Assembly (NCBI RefSeq): GCF_001044255.1
Contig: NZ_JYNX01000059.1
Location: 1 to 64,000 of the forward strand
Source: Mycolicibacterium chubuense
GTDB taxonomy: Bacteria > Actinomycetota > Actinomycetes > Mycobacteriales > Mycobacteriaceae
Direction of reading: 5' to 3'
DNA: 64,000 nt
A model generated the notes under the pieces. That model had not been told where the DNA came from and ran no database searches. It worked only from the letters and a program-made list of their open reading frames with translations. Made by a program: the position numbers and the translations under genes. Positions 56,895-64,000 of the stretch are shown here, piece after piece; within the stretch, counting starts at the first letter, position 1, and every line of letters begins with the position of its first letter.

Positions 56895-57929
56895 TCACTT
56901 GTCATGGCCGAGTAGCCAACGGGCACAGTCGATATCACAAACCAAAAACCGGGCCAGACCGCCCCGCAGTGCGCCCAGAGCTGCCGCGTGTTTGGCGGCA
57001 CCGCTAGCGATCAGAATGGTCTTGGTGCAGTTGCGGATGTCTTCCAACGGGACCGAGATCACCCTCTGAAGCAGATCGGTCTCCACGGGGGCGCCCTCTG
57101 AATCGAAGAATCTCCCACCGACTTCTCCCACCGCACCCAGTGCCACCAACTCGTCGAGCATCCCGGTGTCGAGGAAGCTGCCCTCGAACAATGTGGTCGA
57201 TGTCGAGACGGCGCCGACACCGAAGAGCATCAACTCGGCTCGACGGCCCGCGAGCAGGGTGCGGGAGATCACCGAATCCTGCTGCAGCGAAGCCACCGTC
57301 GACGGATCGGCGTACAGGGGTGCGGGTAGCCGGATGGCCTCCGCACGCAGTGCGTCTGCGCAGTGACCCAGAATGTAGTCAGCACCCGTCTGATAGGTGA
57401 TCGTCGATATGGCGCCGTCGAGTTGAACCACCGCGCGGCAGGTCGCCAACCCGGGCGTCAGCGCCGTGGCGACCGCGACCTGTTCGGGGCCCCAGGTGAA
57501 TCCCATGGTGTCGGTGGGCGACAACCGCCGTGTCAGCAGCGCCGCGGCGGCACGGCCGACGCTGGCGAATCCCGCCGGTCCCGACAACGCTCCGACATCG
57601 ACACCGCGGCCGGCGATGACGACCTCGGTCAGGCCGAATCTGCGTTCCAGCTCCCGCTCCTCTGCGGCGTGGAGATCGTCGCTGACCTCCGACGGCACGA
57701 CCACCTCGATACGAACCAGTCCGTCCGCCTTCGCCCTGGCGACGAGCCGACCGGCAGTCGGTCGCGAAACGCCGAGACGGGCGGCGATCTCCGCCTGCGT
57801 CAGCCCGTCGAGGTAGTAGAGCGTCGCCGCCCGCAGTGCCAACCGCACTTCGTCGGGCGAGCGCTCGCGCGACCGACCCTGCTGCGGGCGCAGGCCGGCG
57901 CTGCTGCCGTTGGTCGTTGGTCGGGCCAT
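56895..57929 (-). CDS. SorC-family transcriptional regulator of the polyol locus
   Basis: A protein of 344 residues. An N-terminal helix-turn-helix (LYYLDGLTQAEIAARLGVSRPTAGRLVARAKADGLV) precedes the SorC sugar-phosphate binding domain (VVQLDGAI, LLFGVGAVSTS-like MLFGVGAVSTSTTLF, and the ending VLKTILIASGAAKH-like TKTILIASGAAKHAAALGAL). It probably senses a polyol or its phosphate and controls both divergent operons from the palindromes at 57957-58002. The ATG at 57929 has GAGAG eight bases ahead; an ATG two codons earlier is too close to it. Confidence 0.9.
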   Translation of the reverse strand: MARPTTNGSSAGLRPQQGRSRERSPDEVRLALRAATLYYLDGLTQAEIAARLGVSRPTAGRLVARAKADGLVRIEVVVPSEVSDDLHAAEERELERRFGLTEVVIAGRGVDVGALSGPAGFASVGRAAAALLTRRLSPTDTMGFTWGPEQVAVATALTPGLATCRAVVQLDGAISTITYQTGADYILGHCADALRAEAIRLPAPLYADPSTVASLQQDSVISRTLLAGRRAELMLFGVGAVSTSTTLFEGSFLDTGMLDELVALGAVGEVGGRFFDSEGAPVETDLLQRVISVPLEDIRNCTKTILIASGAAKHAAALGALRGGLARFLVCDIDCARWLLGHDK

Positions 57930-57956
57930 GAACATCGCTCTCGGAAGGCTGACCCG

Positions 57957-58002
57957 TGAGCAAATGCTCAGGGGTGCGTTATTATGCTCATCACGTTAGC
58001 AT
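57957..58002. promoter_or_regulatory. Operator palindromes between the polyol transporter and catabolic operons
   Basis: TGAGCAAATGCTCA (57957-57970) is a perfect 6+6 palindrome. A related pair of half-sites, ATGCT (57984-57988) and AGCAT (57998-58002), follows, and ATGCTCA occurs in both. The spacing between sites is about 28 bases. They lie in the only gap between the divergent SorC regulator/transporter genes and the dehydrogenase genes, so they are the likely SorC binding sites. Confidence 0.6.
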
Positions 58003-58009
58003 GGGTAAT

Positions 58010-59044
58010 GTGACGCACACAACATTCGATCCGAAGGGGCAGATGCGGGCCGCAGTCCTCGTCGAACCGGAAGTGATCGACATTCAAGATCGGCCGATCC
58101 CGGCCCCAGCGAGCGGAGAAGTGCTGGTCCACGTGTCAGCCGTAGGCGTGTGCGGGTCGGATACGCATTACTACCGGCACGGCAGGGTCGGGAGTTTCCT
58201 CGTCGACGGCCCGCTCGTGCTCGGCCACGAAGCCGCCGGCACCATCGTCGCCGTCGGAGACGGCGTCCCCTGCTCGCGACTGGGTCAACGAGTGTCGGTC
58301 GAGCCACAGAAACCGGACCCCGACAGCGCCGAAACCCGCAGCGGCCGCTACAACCTCTGCCCGCACATGCGGTTCTACGGGACACCTCCGGTGGATGGAG
58401 CGCTCTGCGATTATGTGACGATCGGAGCCACCTTCGCCCACCCGGTGCCCGACACCATCTCCGACGAAGCCGCCGCACTGTGCGAGCCGCTGTCAGTGGG
58501 AATCGCCGCCGTCCGGAAGACCGGGGTGACCGGCGGCTCGCGCGTACTGATCGCAGGGGCGGGACCGATCGGCATCGTGGTCGCGCAAGTCGCCCGCGCC
58601 TACGGGGCCACAGACATTGTCGTGACAGACCTCGACGAATCGCGCCGCATGCGTGCCCGCGACTTCGGGGCGACGGCGGCCGTCGATCCCGCCACCGACG
58701 ATCTCGCGGACCTGAGAGTCGACGCCTTCATCGACGCGTCGGGGGCTCCCGCAGCGGTCATGGCAGGAATGTCGACGGTGCGCCCAGCCGGATCCGTGGT
58801 CCTGGTGGGCTCGGGTGCGGAGACGATGACACTCCCCACCCAGCTGATCCAGAATCGTGAGCTGGTGGTGACGGGGGTGTTCCGCTACGCCAACACATGG
58901 CCTTCCGCGATTGCGCTCGTCGAACGGGGACTGGTGGATCTCGACGCGATGGTCACCAGTAGATTCCCGCTCGAGGAGACCGCGGAAGCTCTCGACGCCG
59001 ACCGCGTCCCCGGTAGCGTCAAGGCCGTGGTGGCGATCTCATGA
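58010..59044 (+). CDS. Zinc-dependent polyol (sorbitol/xylitol-type) dehydrogenase
   Basis: A medium-chain dehydrogenase of about 344 residues. GVCGSDTHYYRHGRVGSF holds the catalytic zinc cysteine, GHEAAGTIVAVGDGV the His/Glu pair, and LIAGAGPIGIVVAQVARAYGA the NAD-binding loop. The match is to sorbitol/xylitol dehydrogenases, including the start VTHTTFDPKGQMRAAVL compared with MTHTVPQNMKAAVM of Bacillus sorbitol dehydrogenase. The structural zinc site is degenerate (only one or two cysteines remain near NLCPHMRF). Starts at 58001 or 58043 are possible. It overlaps the next gene by four bases. Confidence 0.9.
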   Translation: MTHTTFDPKGQMRAAVLVEPEVIDIQDRPIPAPASGEVLVHVSAVGVCGSDTHYYRHGRVGSFLVDGPLVLGHEAAGTIVAVGDGVPCSRLGQRVSVEPQKPDPDSAETRSGRYNLCPHMRFYGTPPVDGALCDYVTIGATFAHPVPDTISDEAAALCEPLSVGIAAVRKTGVTGGSRVLIAGAGPIGIVVAQVARAYGATDIVVTDLDESRRMRARDFGATAAVDPATDDLADLRVDAFIDASGAPAAVMAGMSTVRPAGSVVLVGSGAETMTLPTQLIQNRELVVTGVFRYANTWPSAIALVERGLVDLDAMVTSRFPLEETAEALDADRVPGSVKAVVAIS

Positions 59045-60453
59045 AACTCAACCGCTCGACCCTTGCCCACCTCCCCGTCGCCGGCCCCACGTACGACCGG
59101 AGTGAGATCGGCATCGGCATAGTGCATTTCGGAGTTGGCGGATTCCACCGCGCTCACCAGGCGATGTACGTGGACCAGTTGCTGGAGCGCGGCCTGGCCC
59201 GGGAATGGGGAATCTGCGGTGTCGGGGTGATGCCCGCCGACCAGCGGATGAAGGCGGCGCTGGACGCACAGGACGGCCTCTACACGTTGATCCTGATGAA
59301 CCCCGATGGTTCTCGAGACGTTCGGGTGATCGGCTCCATCCTGGACTTCCGCTACGCCCCGGATGACCCGGAGGCGGTGATCGAATTGCTGGCGGCTCCC
59401 ACCACCCGGATGGTGTCGATGACGATCACCGAAGGCGGCTATCAGATCGACAACGCCGGTGAGCTCTCGGTTTTCGGCTTGGTCACCGAATCGCTGGCGC
59501 GGCGCCGGGCACGCGGTATCCCATCGCCCACGATCGTGTCGTGCGACAACATCGAGGGTAACGGTGACATCGCCCGGCGCGCGTTCACCGACTACGCCGA
59601 CAGACATCATCCAGGCCTCTCCGAGTGGATGACAGGTCAAACGAAGTTCCCCAACTCGATGGTGGATCGGATCACGCCGGTCACGACGCCTGAGGTCGTC
59701 TCCTCGCTGGCGCAAGAGTACGACGTCGAGGACCAATGGCCGGTGGTCGCCGAACCGTTCACCGCGTGGGTGCTCGAAGACGACTTCGCCGAGGGCCGGC
59801 CGCCACTGGAGGACGCCGGCGTTCTCATGGTCGAGGACGTCACGCCGTACGAGTTGATGAAATTGCGCCTGCTCAACGCCAGCCACCAGGGTCTGTGCTA
59901 CTTCGCCTACCTGGCCGGCTATCGGCTCGTGCACGAGGCCGCGGGCGATCCTCTCTTCGCGGAATTTCTTGTGGCATACATGGATTCAGAGGCGACCCCG
60001 ACTCTCAAACCCGTTCCGGGCATCGACCTCGCCGACTACAAGCGAACGCTCATCGAACGCTTCGCCAATCCGGGGGTGCGGGACACCATTGCGCGGCTGT
60101 GCGCCGACTCCTCCGACCGCATCCCGAAGTGGCTGCTGCCTGTGATCCGCGCCAATCTCCAGAGCAACAGGCCGGTCCGCCTCTCCGCGGCGATCGTGGC
60201 GAGCTGGGCGCGCTATGCCGAGGGGGTCGACGAGCAAGGCGAGGCGATCGAGGTGGTCGACCACCTCGCGGACTCCCTGATCCCGATTGCGCGGTCGCAG
60301 CGGAATGATCCGTTGGCCTTCGTCGAGAATGCAGAGGTATTCGGCGATCTCGCGCAGCAAGCCCGCTTCGTCGAGGCCTACCGGTGGGCGCTGGAATCCC
60401 TGCACAGCGAAGGCGCACGGGCAACTCTCGAGAAGCTCAGGGAAGACCGCTGA
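59041..60453 (+). CDS. Mannitol dehydrogenase family oxidoreductase
   Basis: A protein of 470 residues of the long-chain mannitol dehydrogenase family. The cofactor region IGIGIVHFGVGGFHRAHQAMYVDQLL and the catalytic motif KLRLLNASHQ (Lys-x4-Asn-x2-His) are intact. It oxidises mannitol (or arabitol) to fructose (or xylulose) with NAD. ATGA coupling to the preceding dehydrogenase and TGATG coupling to the kinase make a tight three-gene catabolic operon. Confidence 0.92.
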   Translation: MKLNRSTLAHLPVAGPTYDRSEIGIGIVHFGVGGFHRAHQAMYVDQLLERGLAREWGICGVGVMPADQRMKAALDAQDGLYTLILMNPDGSRDVRVIGSILDFRYAPDDPEAVIELLAAPTTRMVSMTITEGGYQIDNAGELSVFGLVTESLARRRARGIPSPTIVSCDNIEGNGDIARRAFTDYADRHHPGLSEWMTGQTKFPNSMVDRITPVTTPEVVSSLAQEYDVEDQWPVVAEPFTAWVLEDDFAEGRPPLEDAGVLMVEDVTPYELMKLRLLNASHQGLCYFAYLAGYRLVHEAAGDPLFAEFLVAYMDSEATPTLKPVPGIDLADYKRTLIERFANPGVRDTIARLCADSSDRIPKWLLPVIRANLQSNRPVRLSAAIVASWARYAEGVDEQGEAIEVVDHLADSLIPIARSQRNDPLAFVENAEVFGDLAQQARFVEAYRWALESLHSEGARATLEKLREDR

Positions 60454-61376
60454 TGAGCCGCGCGCTCGTCATCGGCGAGGCGCTGATCGACATCGTCGAA
60501 CGTGAGGGGCAAGCGACCTCCGAGCACGTCGGAGGAAGCCCGTTGAACGTCGCGGTGGGCCTGTCGCGGCTCGAGCGGGACGTCGATTTCCTGACGTCGA
60601 TCGGCGACGACGACCGCGGAAGTCTGATCGCCGACTACGTGGCCGCCGCCGGTGTGCACCTGCTGGAGGGCAGCGCAGGGGCGCACCGGACGCCGGTGGC
60701 GCGGGCGCTGCTCGACGCGGACGGGGCGGCGACCTACACGTTCGACATCGCCTGGCAGCTGGACGGCACTCCCGACGTCGATCCGCCTCTGGTGCTCCAC
60801 ACCGGCTCGATCGCCACCGTCCTGGAGCCTGGGTGCTGGGCTGTCGCAGATCTCGTCGAGCACTTCCATGGGTCGGCGACGATCTCCTTCGACCCGAATG
60901 TGCGTCCCGCCCTGGTCACCGACCCGAAGCACACGACGGACCAGATCGAGCGTCTCGTGGAACGCAGCGATGTCGTCAAAGCCAGCGACGAGGATCTTCG
61001 GTGGCTCGACCCCGACAGCACCCCGGAAGAGGTGGCGCAGCGGTGGGCCCGGAAAGGCCCTGCCGTTGTGGCGATCACGATGGGCGGAGAAGGGGCCTAT
61101 GCCGTGTCCGCGGCGGGATCGGTGCGCGTTCCCGCCCGTCCGGTTCAGATGGTGGACACCGTCGGTGCGGGCGATTCCTTCATGACCGGGATGCTCGACG
61201 AACTGTGGTCGCTGGGAATGCTCGGCGCCGATAGACGGGACGACCTCCGCAGCATCGGGGTCGACCAACTCGAAGCCGTCTTGCAAGCCGCCGTGCTCAA
61301 CTCCGCCCTGACGGTGGAGAAGGCTGGGGCGTTCCTGCCTGACCGTGCCACTCGCGACGCTGCCCGAGAGCGGTGA
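60453..61376 (+). CDS. PfkB-family carbohydrate kinase (fructokinase-like)
   Basis: A protein of 307 residues. The glycine-rich N-terminal signature EHVGGSPLNVAVGLSRL and the C-terminal ATP/active-site signature DTVGAGDSFMTGM are present. It would phosphorylate the ketose made by the dehydrogenases, for example fructose to fructose phosphate. Its ATG shares bases with the upstream TGA, so it is coupled. It is the last gene of the operon. Confidence 0.9.
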   Translation: MSRALVIGEALIDIVEREGQATSEHVGGSPLNVAVGLSRLERDVDFLTSIGDDDRGSLIADYVAAAGVHLLEGSAGAHRTPVARALLDADGAATYTFDIAWQLDGTPDVDPPLVLHTGSIATVLEPGCWAVADLVEHFHGSATISFDPNVRPALVTDPKHTTDQIERLVERSDVVKASDEDLRWLDPDSTPEEVAQRWARKGPAVVAITMGGEGAYAVSAAGSVRVPARPVQMVDTVGAGDSFMTGMLDELWSLGMLGADRRDDLRSIGVDQLEAVLQAAVLNSALTVEKAGAFLPDRATRDAARER

Positions 61377-61458
61377 ACCCGGCGCGCAGCCGTCCCCTCC
61401 GCGGCTGCGCACCAGGTTCCGCGTGGTTTCAGCCTCGCGGCAGTACGGGGTGATGGCT

Positions 61459-61476
61459 GCAGTAGCGCACTACTGC
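61459..61476. promoter_or_regulatory. Inverted repeat GCAGTAG-CGCA-CTACTGC upstream of the CsbD gene
   Basis: Perfect 7+7 arms around a 4-base centre. The inner 16 bases are the exact reverse complement of the palindrome at 10579-10594. It lies about 108 bases before the CsbD-like gene. Two copies in promoter regions suggest one regulator for both loci. Confidence 0.5.
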
Positions 61477-61497
61477 TTTCTGTGGGGTACCTGAGGC

Positions 61498-61525
61498 GGG
61501 TTTCAGATGTGGGGCGTTCAGGTAC
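61498..61525 (+). promoter_or_regulatory. Possible SigF-type promoter of the CsbD gene
   Basis: GGGTTT at 61498-61503, a 16-base gap, and AGGTAC at 61520-61525 resemble the mycobacterial SigF pattern GGTTT-N15-17-GGGTAT. CsbD-type genes belong to stress regulons in other bacteria. A transcript from here would carry a leader of about 50 bases. Confidence 0.35.
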
Positions 61526-61583
61526 TCCCTACGCAACGACCCGATCTCCGGGCCGGATGCGAAAGAGCGAAGGGACCACGCAC

Positions 61584-61757
61584 ATGGGCGCCGACGACAA
61601 GGCCAGCAACAAGATCGAAGACCTCGGCGGCAAGGCCAAGGAGGGTCTCGGCAAGGTGACCGGTGACAAGAGCACCGAGAACGAGGGCAAGGCGGACCAG
61701 GCCAAGTCCAGCCTCAAGGACGCGGTCGAGAACGTGAAGGACGCCTTCAAGAAGTAG
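61584..61757 (+). CDS. CsbD-family stress protein
   Basis: A protein of 57 residues made of Lys/Glu/Gly-rich repeats of helix-forming sequence (NKIEDLGGKAKEGLGKVTGD and ADQAKSSLKDAVENVKDAF). This is the CsbD plan. CsbD proteins are small, disordered or helical, and are induced by general stress. The ATG at 61584 follows AGGGA. A terminator hairpin follows the stop. Confidence 0.9.
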   Translation: MGADDKASNKIEDLGGKAKEGLGKVTGDKSTENEGKADQAKSSLKDAVENVKDAFKK

Positions 61758-61771
61758 AAGACTTCTGCGGT

Positions 61772-61802
61772 CAGCCCGTCACCCCGCTGGGGTGGCGGGC
61801 TG
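61772..61802 (+). terminator. Rho-independent terminator after the CsbD gene
   Basis: CAGCCCGTCACCCC (61772-61785) pairs with GGGGTGGCGGGCTG (61789-61802) around GCT, leaving one mismatch. It begins 15 bases after the stop. A short T-containing tail (TTCTG) follows. Confidence 0.75.
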
Positions 61803-61832
61803 TTCTGCATGCCAAAACTGCTGATCAGAGGC

Positions 61833-61988
61833 TATAATTGGGGGGGTTCGGGCTCCGCGAGAGACGCCCGGCCATCCCACGCCGAGGTCGGCACCGACCC
61901 CTCGACGCCGGTGGCGACACACGGCTTGCGCGCCGTCGGTCCGCACACGAACGCCGGACATTCATCACTTCCGCATGAGAGGCGTTCG
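61833..61988 (+). promoter_or_regulatory. Perfect -10 TATAAT with G-tract and long leader of the VWA gene
   Basis: TATAAT at 61833-61838 is a consensus -10 element, unusual in this GC-rich DNA. No good -35 is seen. A run of seven G follows at 61840-61846. About 143 bases separate the likely start point from the ATG at 61989. This leader is GC-rich, has no convincing frame of its own, and could be structured. Confidence 0.45.
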
Positions 61989-62633
61989 ATGACCGACCCC
62001 GACAAGACCCTGATCGCTGCACTGCTGGATCGCTCCGGCTCCATGGAAACCTCCAAGGAGGCCACCGAGGACGGCTGGCGGGAACTGATCAACGAGCAAC
62101 GCCTGCTGCCCGGGCAGTGCCAGATGACGCTCGCTCAGTTCGACACCGACTACGAGGTCGTCTATCCCCCGACCCCGATCGAGACGGTTCCCGACCTGGT
62201 CGTGCGTCCGCGCGGGATGACGGCCCTGCTCGACGCGGTCGGGCGCTTCGTCACCGAGGTCGGCGCTCACCTCGCCGCACTCCCCGAGGATCAGCGGCCG
62301 GGTCACGTCATCTGCGTGATCATGACCGACGGCATGGAGAACGCCAGCCACGAATGGACCTGGCAGGCGGTGAAGTATCTGATCACCACCCAACGGGATC
62401 AGTGGCAGTGGAAGTTCCTCTTCATCGGCGCCAACATCGACGCGGTCGAGGTGGGCGCCCGGATGGGGTTCAGCGCGGGCGACTCGATCACCTACGACGA
62501 CTCCCACTACGAATCCACGGTCGCCGTGATGGCGTCAGCGAGGGAGATGGTGCGACGGACACGCGGCGGCGAGGACGCCGCGTTCTCGCCTGCGGACCGG
62601 GAGGCCGCGCTGGGCGGCCCGCAGCGGCAGTGA
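61989..62633 (+). CDS. VWA-domain protein
   Basis: A protein of 214 residues consisting of a von Willebrand factor A domain. The metal-site motif is LLDRSGSM (DxSxS), with a Thr in RGMTALLDAVG and Asp in IMTDGMEN completing the site. It therefore binds a divalent metal and probably a protein partner. Homologous bacterial proteins often work with AAA+ ATPases, but none is adjacent. The ATG at 61989 follows GAGAGG. Confidence 0.87.
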   Translation: MTDPDKTLIAALLDRSGSMETSKEATEDGWRELINEQRLLPGQCQMTLAQFDTDYEVVYPPTPIETVPDLVVRPRGMTALLDAVGRFVTEVGAHLAALPEDQRPGHVICVIMTDGMENASHEWTWQAVKYLITTQRDQWQWKFLFIGANIDAVEVGARMGFSAGDSITYDDSHYESTVAVMASAREMVRRTRGGEDAAFSPADREAALGGPQRQ

Positions 62634-62639
62634 CGACAA

Positions 62640-62672
62640 AACCGCCCTTGCCTGCGCGAACAGGAGGGCGGT
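62640..62672 (-). terminator. Intrinsic terminator downstream of tRNA-Ser
   Basis: On the minus strand AACCGCCCT and AGGGCGGTT form the main stem, extended by CCTG/CAGG after a two-base bulge. TTTTG follows directly. It starts a few bases beyond the tRNA CCA end and would terminate that transcript. It could also act for the VWA gene on the other strand. Confidence 0.75.
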
Positions 62673-62674
62673 TC

Positions 62675-62765
62675 TGGCGGTGGCGGAGGGATTTGAACCC
62701 TCGGACGGGGGTTACCCGTCACACGCTTTCGAGGCGTGCTCCTTAGGCCGCTCGGACACGCCACC
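62675..62765 (-). tRNA. tRNA-Ser (anticodon CGA)
   Basis: On the minus strand, acceptor stem GGTGGCG pairs with CGCCACC, followed by G and an encoded CCA (62675-62677). The anticodon arm CACGC-CTCGAAA-GCGTG gives anticodon CGA, reading UCG. The long variable arm and T loop GGTTCAAATCC confirm a serine tRNA. Unlike tRNA-Ser(GGA) at 2935 it encodes its CCA. Confidence 0.95.
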
Positions 62766-62880
62766 GTGTGGCAGCTTACCGAGCGAGGGCTCATGACCCA
62801 AACCGGCCGTCGAGCGTGCAACTTCAGCACGATTCCGGGCAGGATCCGTGAAAGAAGTGCACGTTCGGCGCCGGCCCCGC

Positions 62881-63330
62881 TCAGCGCTGTCGTGCGAAGA
62901 ACTCCTCCAGCGGCGCCGCGCACAGCTCGGCCAACACTCCGCCGCGGACCTGCGGCCGGTGCGTCAGCCGGCGATCGCGGACCACGTCCCACAGCGAGCC
63001 GACCGCGCCGGTCTTGGGTTCCCACGCCCCGAACACGACGCGAGCCACCCGCGCCATCACCAGCGCGCCCGCGCACATGGTGCACGGCTCCACCGTCACC
63101 GCCAGCGTCGCGCCCTCCAGCCGCCAGCCGTCGCCCAGCACCACAGCGGCCGCGCGCAGCGCCAGCATCTCCGCGTGCGCGGTCGGATCGCCGAGTTCCT
63201 CGCGGGCATTGGCCGCCCGCGCCAGCACGGTCCCGTCCGCGGCGACCACCACCGCACCGATCGGCACGTCGCGGGGTCCCGCGGTGGCGGCGGCCGCCAG
63301 GGCGGCGCGGATCAGGTCCTCGTCGGTCAC
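62881..63330 (-). CDS. tadA: tRNA-specific adenosine-34 deaminase
   Basis: A protein of 149 residues. It turns the wobble adenosine of tRNA-Arg(ACG) into inosine. The zinc site is HAE (His52, catalytic Glu54) with PCTMC (Cys83, Cys86). DVPIGAVVV and VVFGAWEPKTGAVGS are typical. It overlaps the preceding gene by four bases, as in other mycobacteria (Rv3752c-Rv3753c). Confidence 0.95.
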   Translation of the reverse strand: MTDEDLIRAALAAAATAGPRDVPIGAVVVAADGTVLARAANAREELGDPTAHAEMLALRAAAVVLGDGWRLEGATLAVTVEPCTMCAGALVMARVARVVFGAWEPKTGAVGSLWDVVRDRRLTHRPQVRGGVLAELCAAPLEEFFARQR

Positions 63331-63851
63331 CGGCCCAATCGATCGAGCACCGCGGCCAACTCGTCGGCGAAGCCCATCTCGCGGGCGATGCGGCCCACCT
63401 GCTCGTCGGCGTACAGGTCGTCGCTCTCGTCGAGGATCACGCCGAGCACCGCCTCGGGCAGCCCGATGTCGGACAGCACGCCCAGATCGCCCTCCTCGAA
63501 CGGGTCGGCGCTCTCCAGCTCCTCCTCGTCGAAGTCGGCGTCGAGCTTCTCGAGTACCTCGGCCGCGATGTCGTAGTCCAGTGCGGCCGTCGCGTCCGAG
63601 AGCAGCAGCCGGGTGCCCGACGGGGCGGGCCGGACGATCACGAAGAATTCGTCGTCGATGTCCAGAAGTCCGAAAACCGCTCCGGCACTGCGGAGTTCAC
63701 GCAGCTCGGTTTCGGCGGCCGACAGGCTGGTCAGCGCGTCGGGCCGCAACGCGGTGCACCGCCAGGTGCCGTCCTCGCGCACCACCGCCACCGCGAAGCC
63801 GTCCGGGACATCCGCCGACCGCTCCTGAGCCTGTGCACGCTGCGCTGCCAT
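63327..63851 (-). CDS. tRNA adenosine deaminase-associated protein (Rv3753c type)
   Basis: A protein of 174 residues with an acidic middle (LDADFDEEELESADPFEEGDLGVL). The pattern VAVVREDGTWRCTALRP and the helical C-terminus QVGRIAREMGFADELAAVLDRLGR match the small proteins that always precede tadA in actinobacteria. They are annotated as deaminase-associated, but their role is not established. It is divergent from tyrA, with 59 bases between the start codons. Confidence 0.85.
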   Translation of the reverse strand: MAAQRAQAQERSADVPDGFAVAVVREDGTWRCTALRPDALTSLSAAETELRELRSAGAVFGLLDIDDEFFVIVRPAPSGTRLLLSDATAALDYDIAAEVLEKLDADFDEEELESADPFEEGDLGVLSDIGLPEAVLGVILDESDDLYADEQVGRIAREMGFADELAAVLDRLGR

Positions 63852-63910
63852 GAGAGGTAACCGTAGTCCCCTGCCATGGCCTTGACCATGTCATATGCCA
63901 ACCTGAACGG

Positions 63911-64000
63911 GTGAGGAAGACACCGGTCTGCGTCGTCGGTCTCGGGTTGATCGGCGGCTCGCTGATGCGGGCGGCGCACGCCGCCGGGCGCGACGTGTTC
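63911..64000 (+). CDS. tyrA: Prephenate dehydrogenase, N-terminus only
   Basis: The first 30 codons are present, starting with GTG ([30 protein letters not shown]). The Rossmann motif GLGLIGGSL is characteristic of TyrA, which makes 4-hydroxyphenylpyruvate for tyrosine. The position beside the tadA pair matches Rv3754. The gene runs past the window end. Confidence 0.88.
   Translation, partial: MRKTPVCVVGLGLIGGSLMRAAHAAGRDVF

Overview
The window is high-GC actinobacterial DNA and almost certainly comes from a fast-growing Mycobacterium (Mycolicibacterium). Both ends follow the Mycobacterium tuberculosis chromosome order. The left end has dnaX, the Rv3722c-type aspartate aminotransferase, SRP RNA, tRNA-Ser and an Rv3723-type membrane protein, then PolD1 and LigC (Rv3730c/Rv3731). 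The right end has tRNA-Ser, tadA, an Rv3753c-type protein and tyrA (Rv3752c-Rv3754). LpqH and other typical mycobacterial secreted proteins, DUF732 and DUF5709 proteins, an LLM-class F420-type oxidoreductase and an MsAcT-type SGNH acyltransferase lie between them. No insertion sequence, prophage or CRISPR array was seen.

Layout. 1-10.5 kb: DNA replication and repair core (dnaX, SRP RNA, tRNA-Ser, PolD1, LigC) plus a secreted protease, a DMT transporter and a type II thioesterase. 10.6-17.8 kb: an accessory block between two LigC paralogues, holding a FAD oxidoreductase, an acyltransferase, an acyl-CoA ligase, a decayed second acyltransferase, and a Fic protein paired with a DUF294-type nucleotidyltransferase. 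17.8-24.7 kb: amino acid permease, second LigC, arylsulfatase, LLM oxidoreductase, MBL-fold hydrolase.

24.6-38.4 kb is the most striking region. On the plus strand is a complete bacterial microcompartment operon of the RMM/aminoacetone type: a PLP phospho-lyase-type enzyme, a CoA-acylating aldehyde dehydrogenase with a C-terminal targeting helix, two BMC-T proteins, a PduM-like protein, BMC-P, BMC-H, an aminopropanol kinase-like protein, an SDR and a GntR regulator. Diverging from it on the minus strand is a permease followed by a B12-dependent diol dehydratase (fused large-medium subunit plus small subunit) and its reactivase. The two operons share a 195-bp promoter region packed with palindromes that resemble the operator at the GntR gene. 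Both pathways would meet at propionaldehyde.

38.4-52.5 kb: two queuosine-related genes (gluQ, tgt), an amino-acid ABC transporter with a fused binding protein and permease, an amine oxidase, a P450, two LpqH-family lipoproteins, a haloalkane dehalogenase, and a PAS-GGDEF protein followed by DUF5709 and MsAcT-like genes. 52.1-61.4 kb: a polyol (mannitol/sorbitol/arabitol type) locus. Its SorC-family regulator and four ABC transporter genes run left, and two polyol dehydrogenases and a PfkB kinase run right, from a shared operator region. 61.4-64 kb: a CsbD-like stress protein, a VWA protein, tRNA-Ser, tadA and the start of tyrA.

All identifications are from reading the sequence and recalling families. 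No database search was run.
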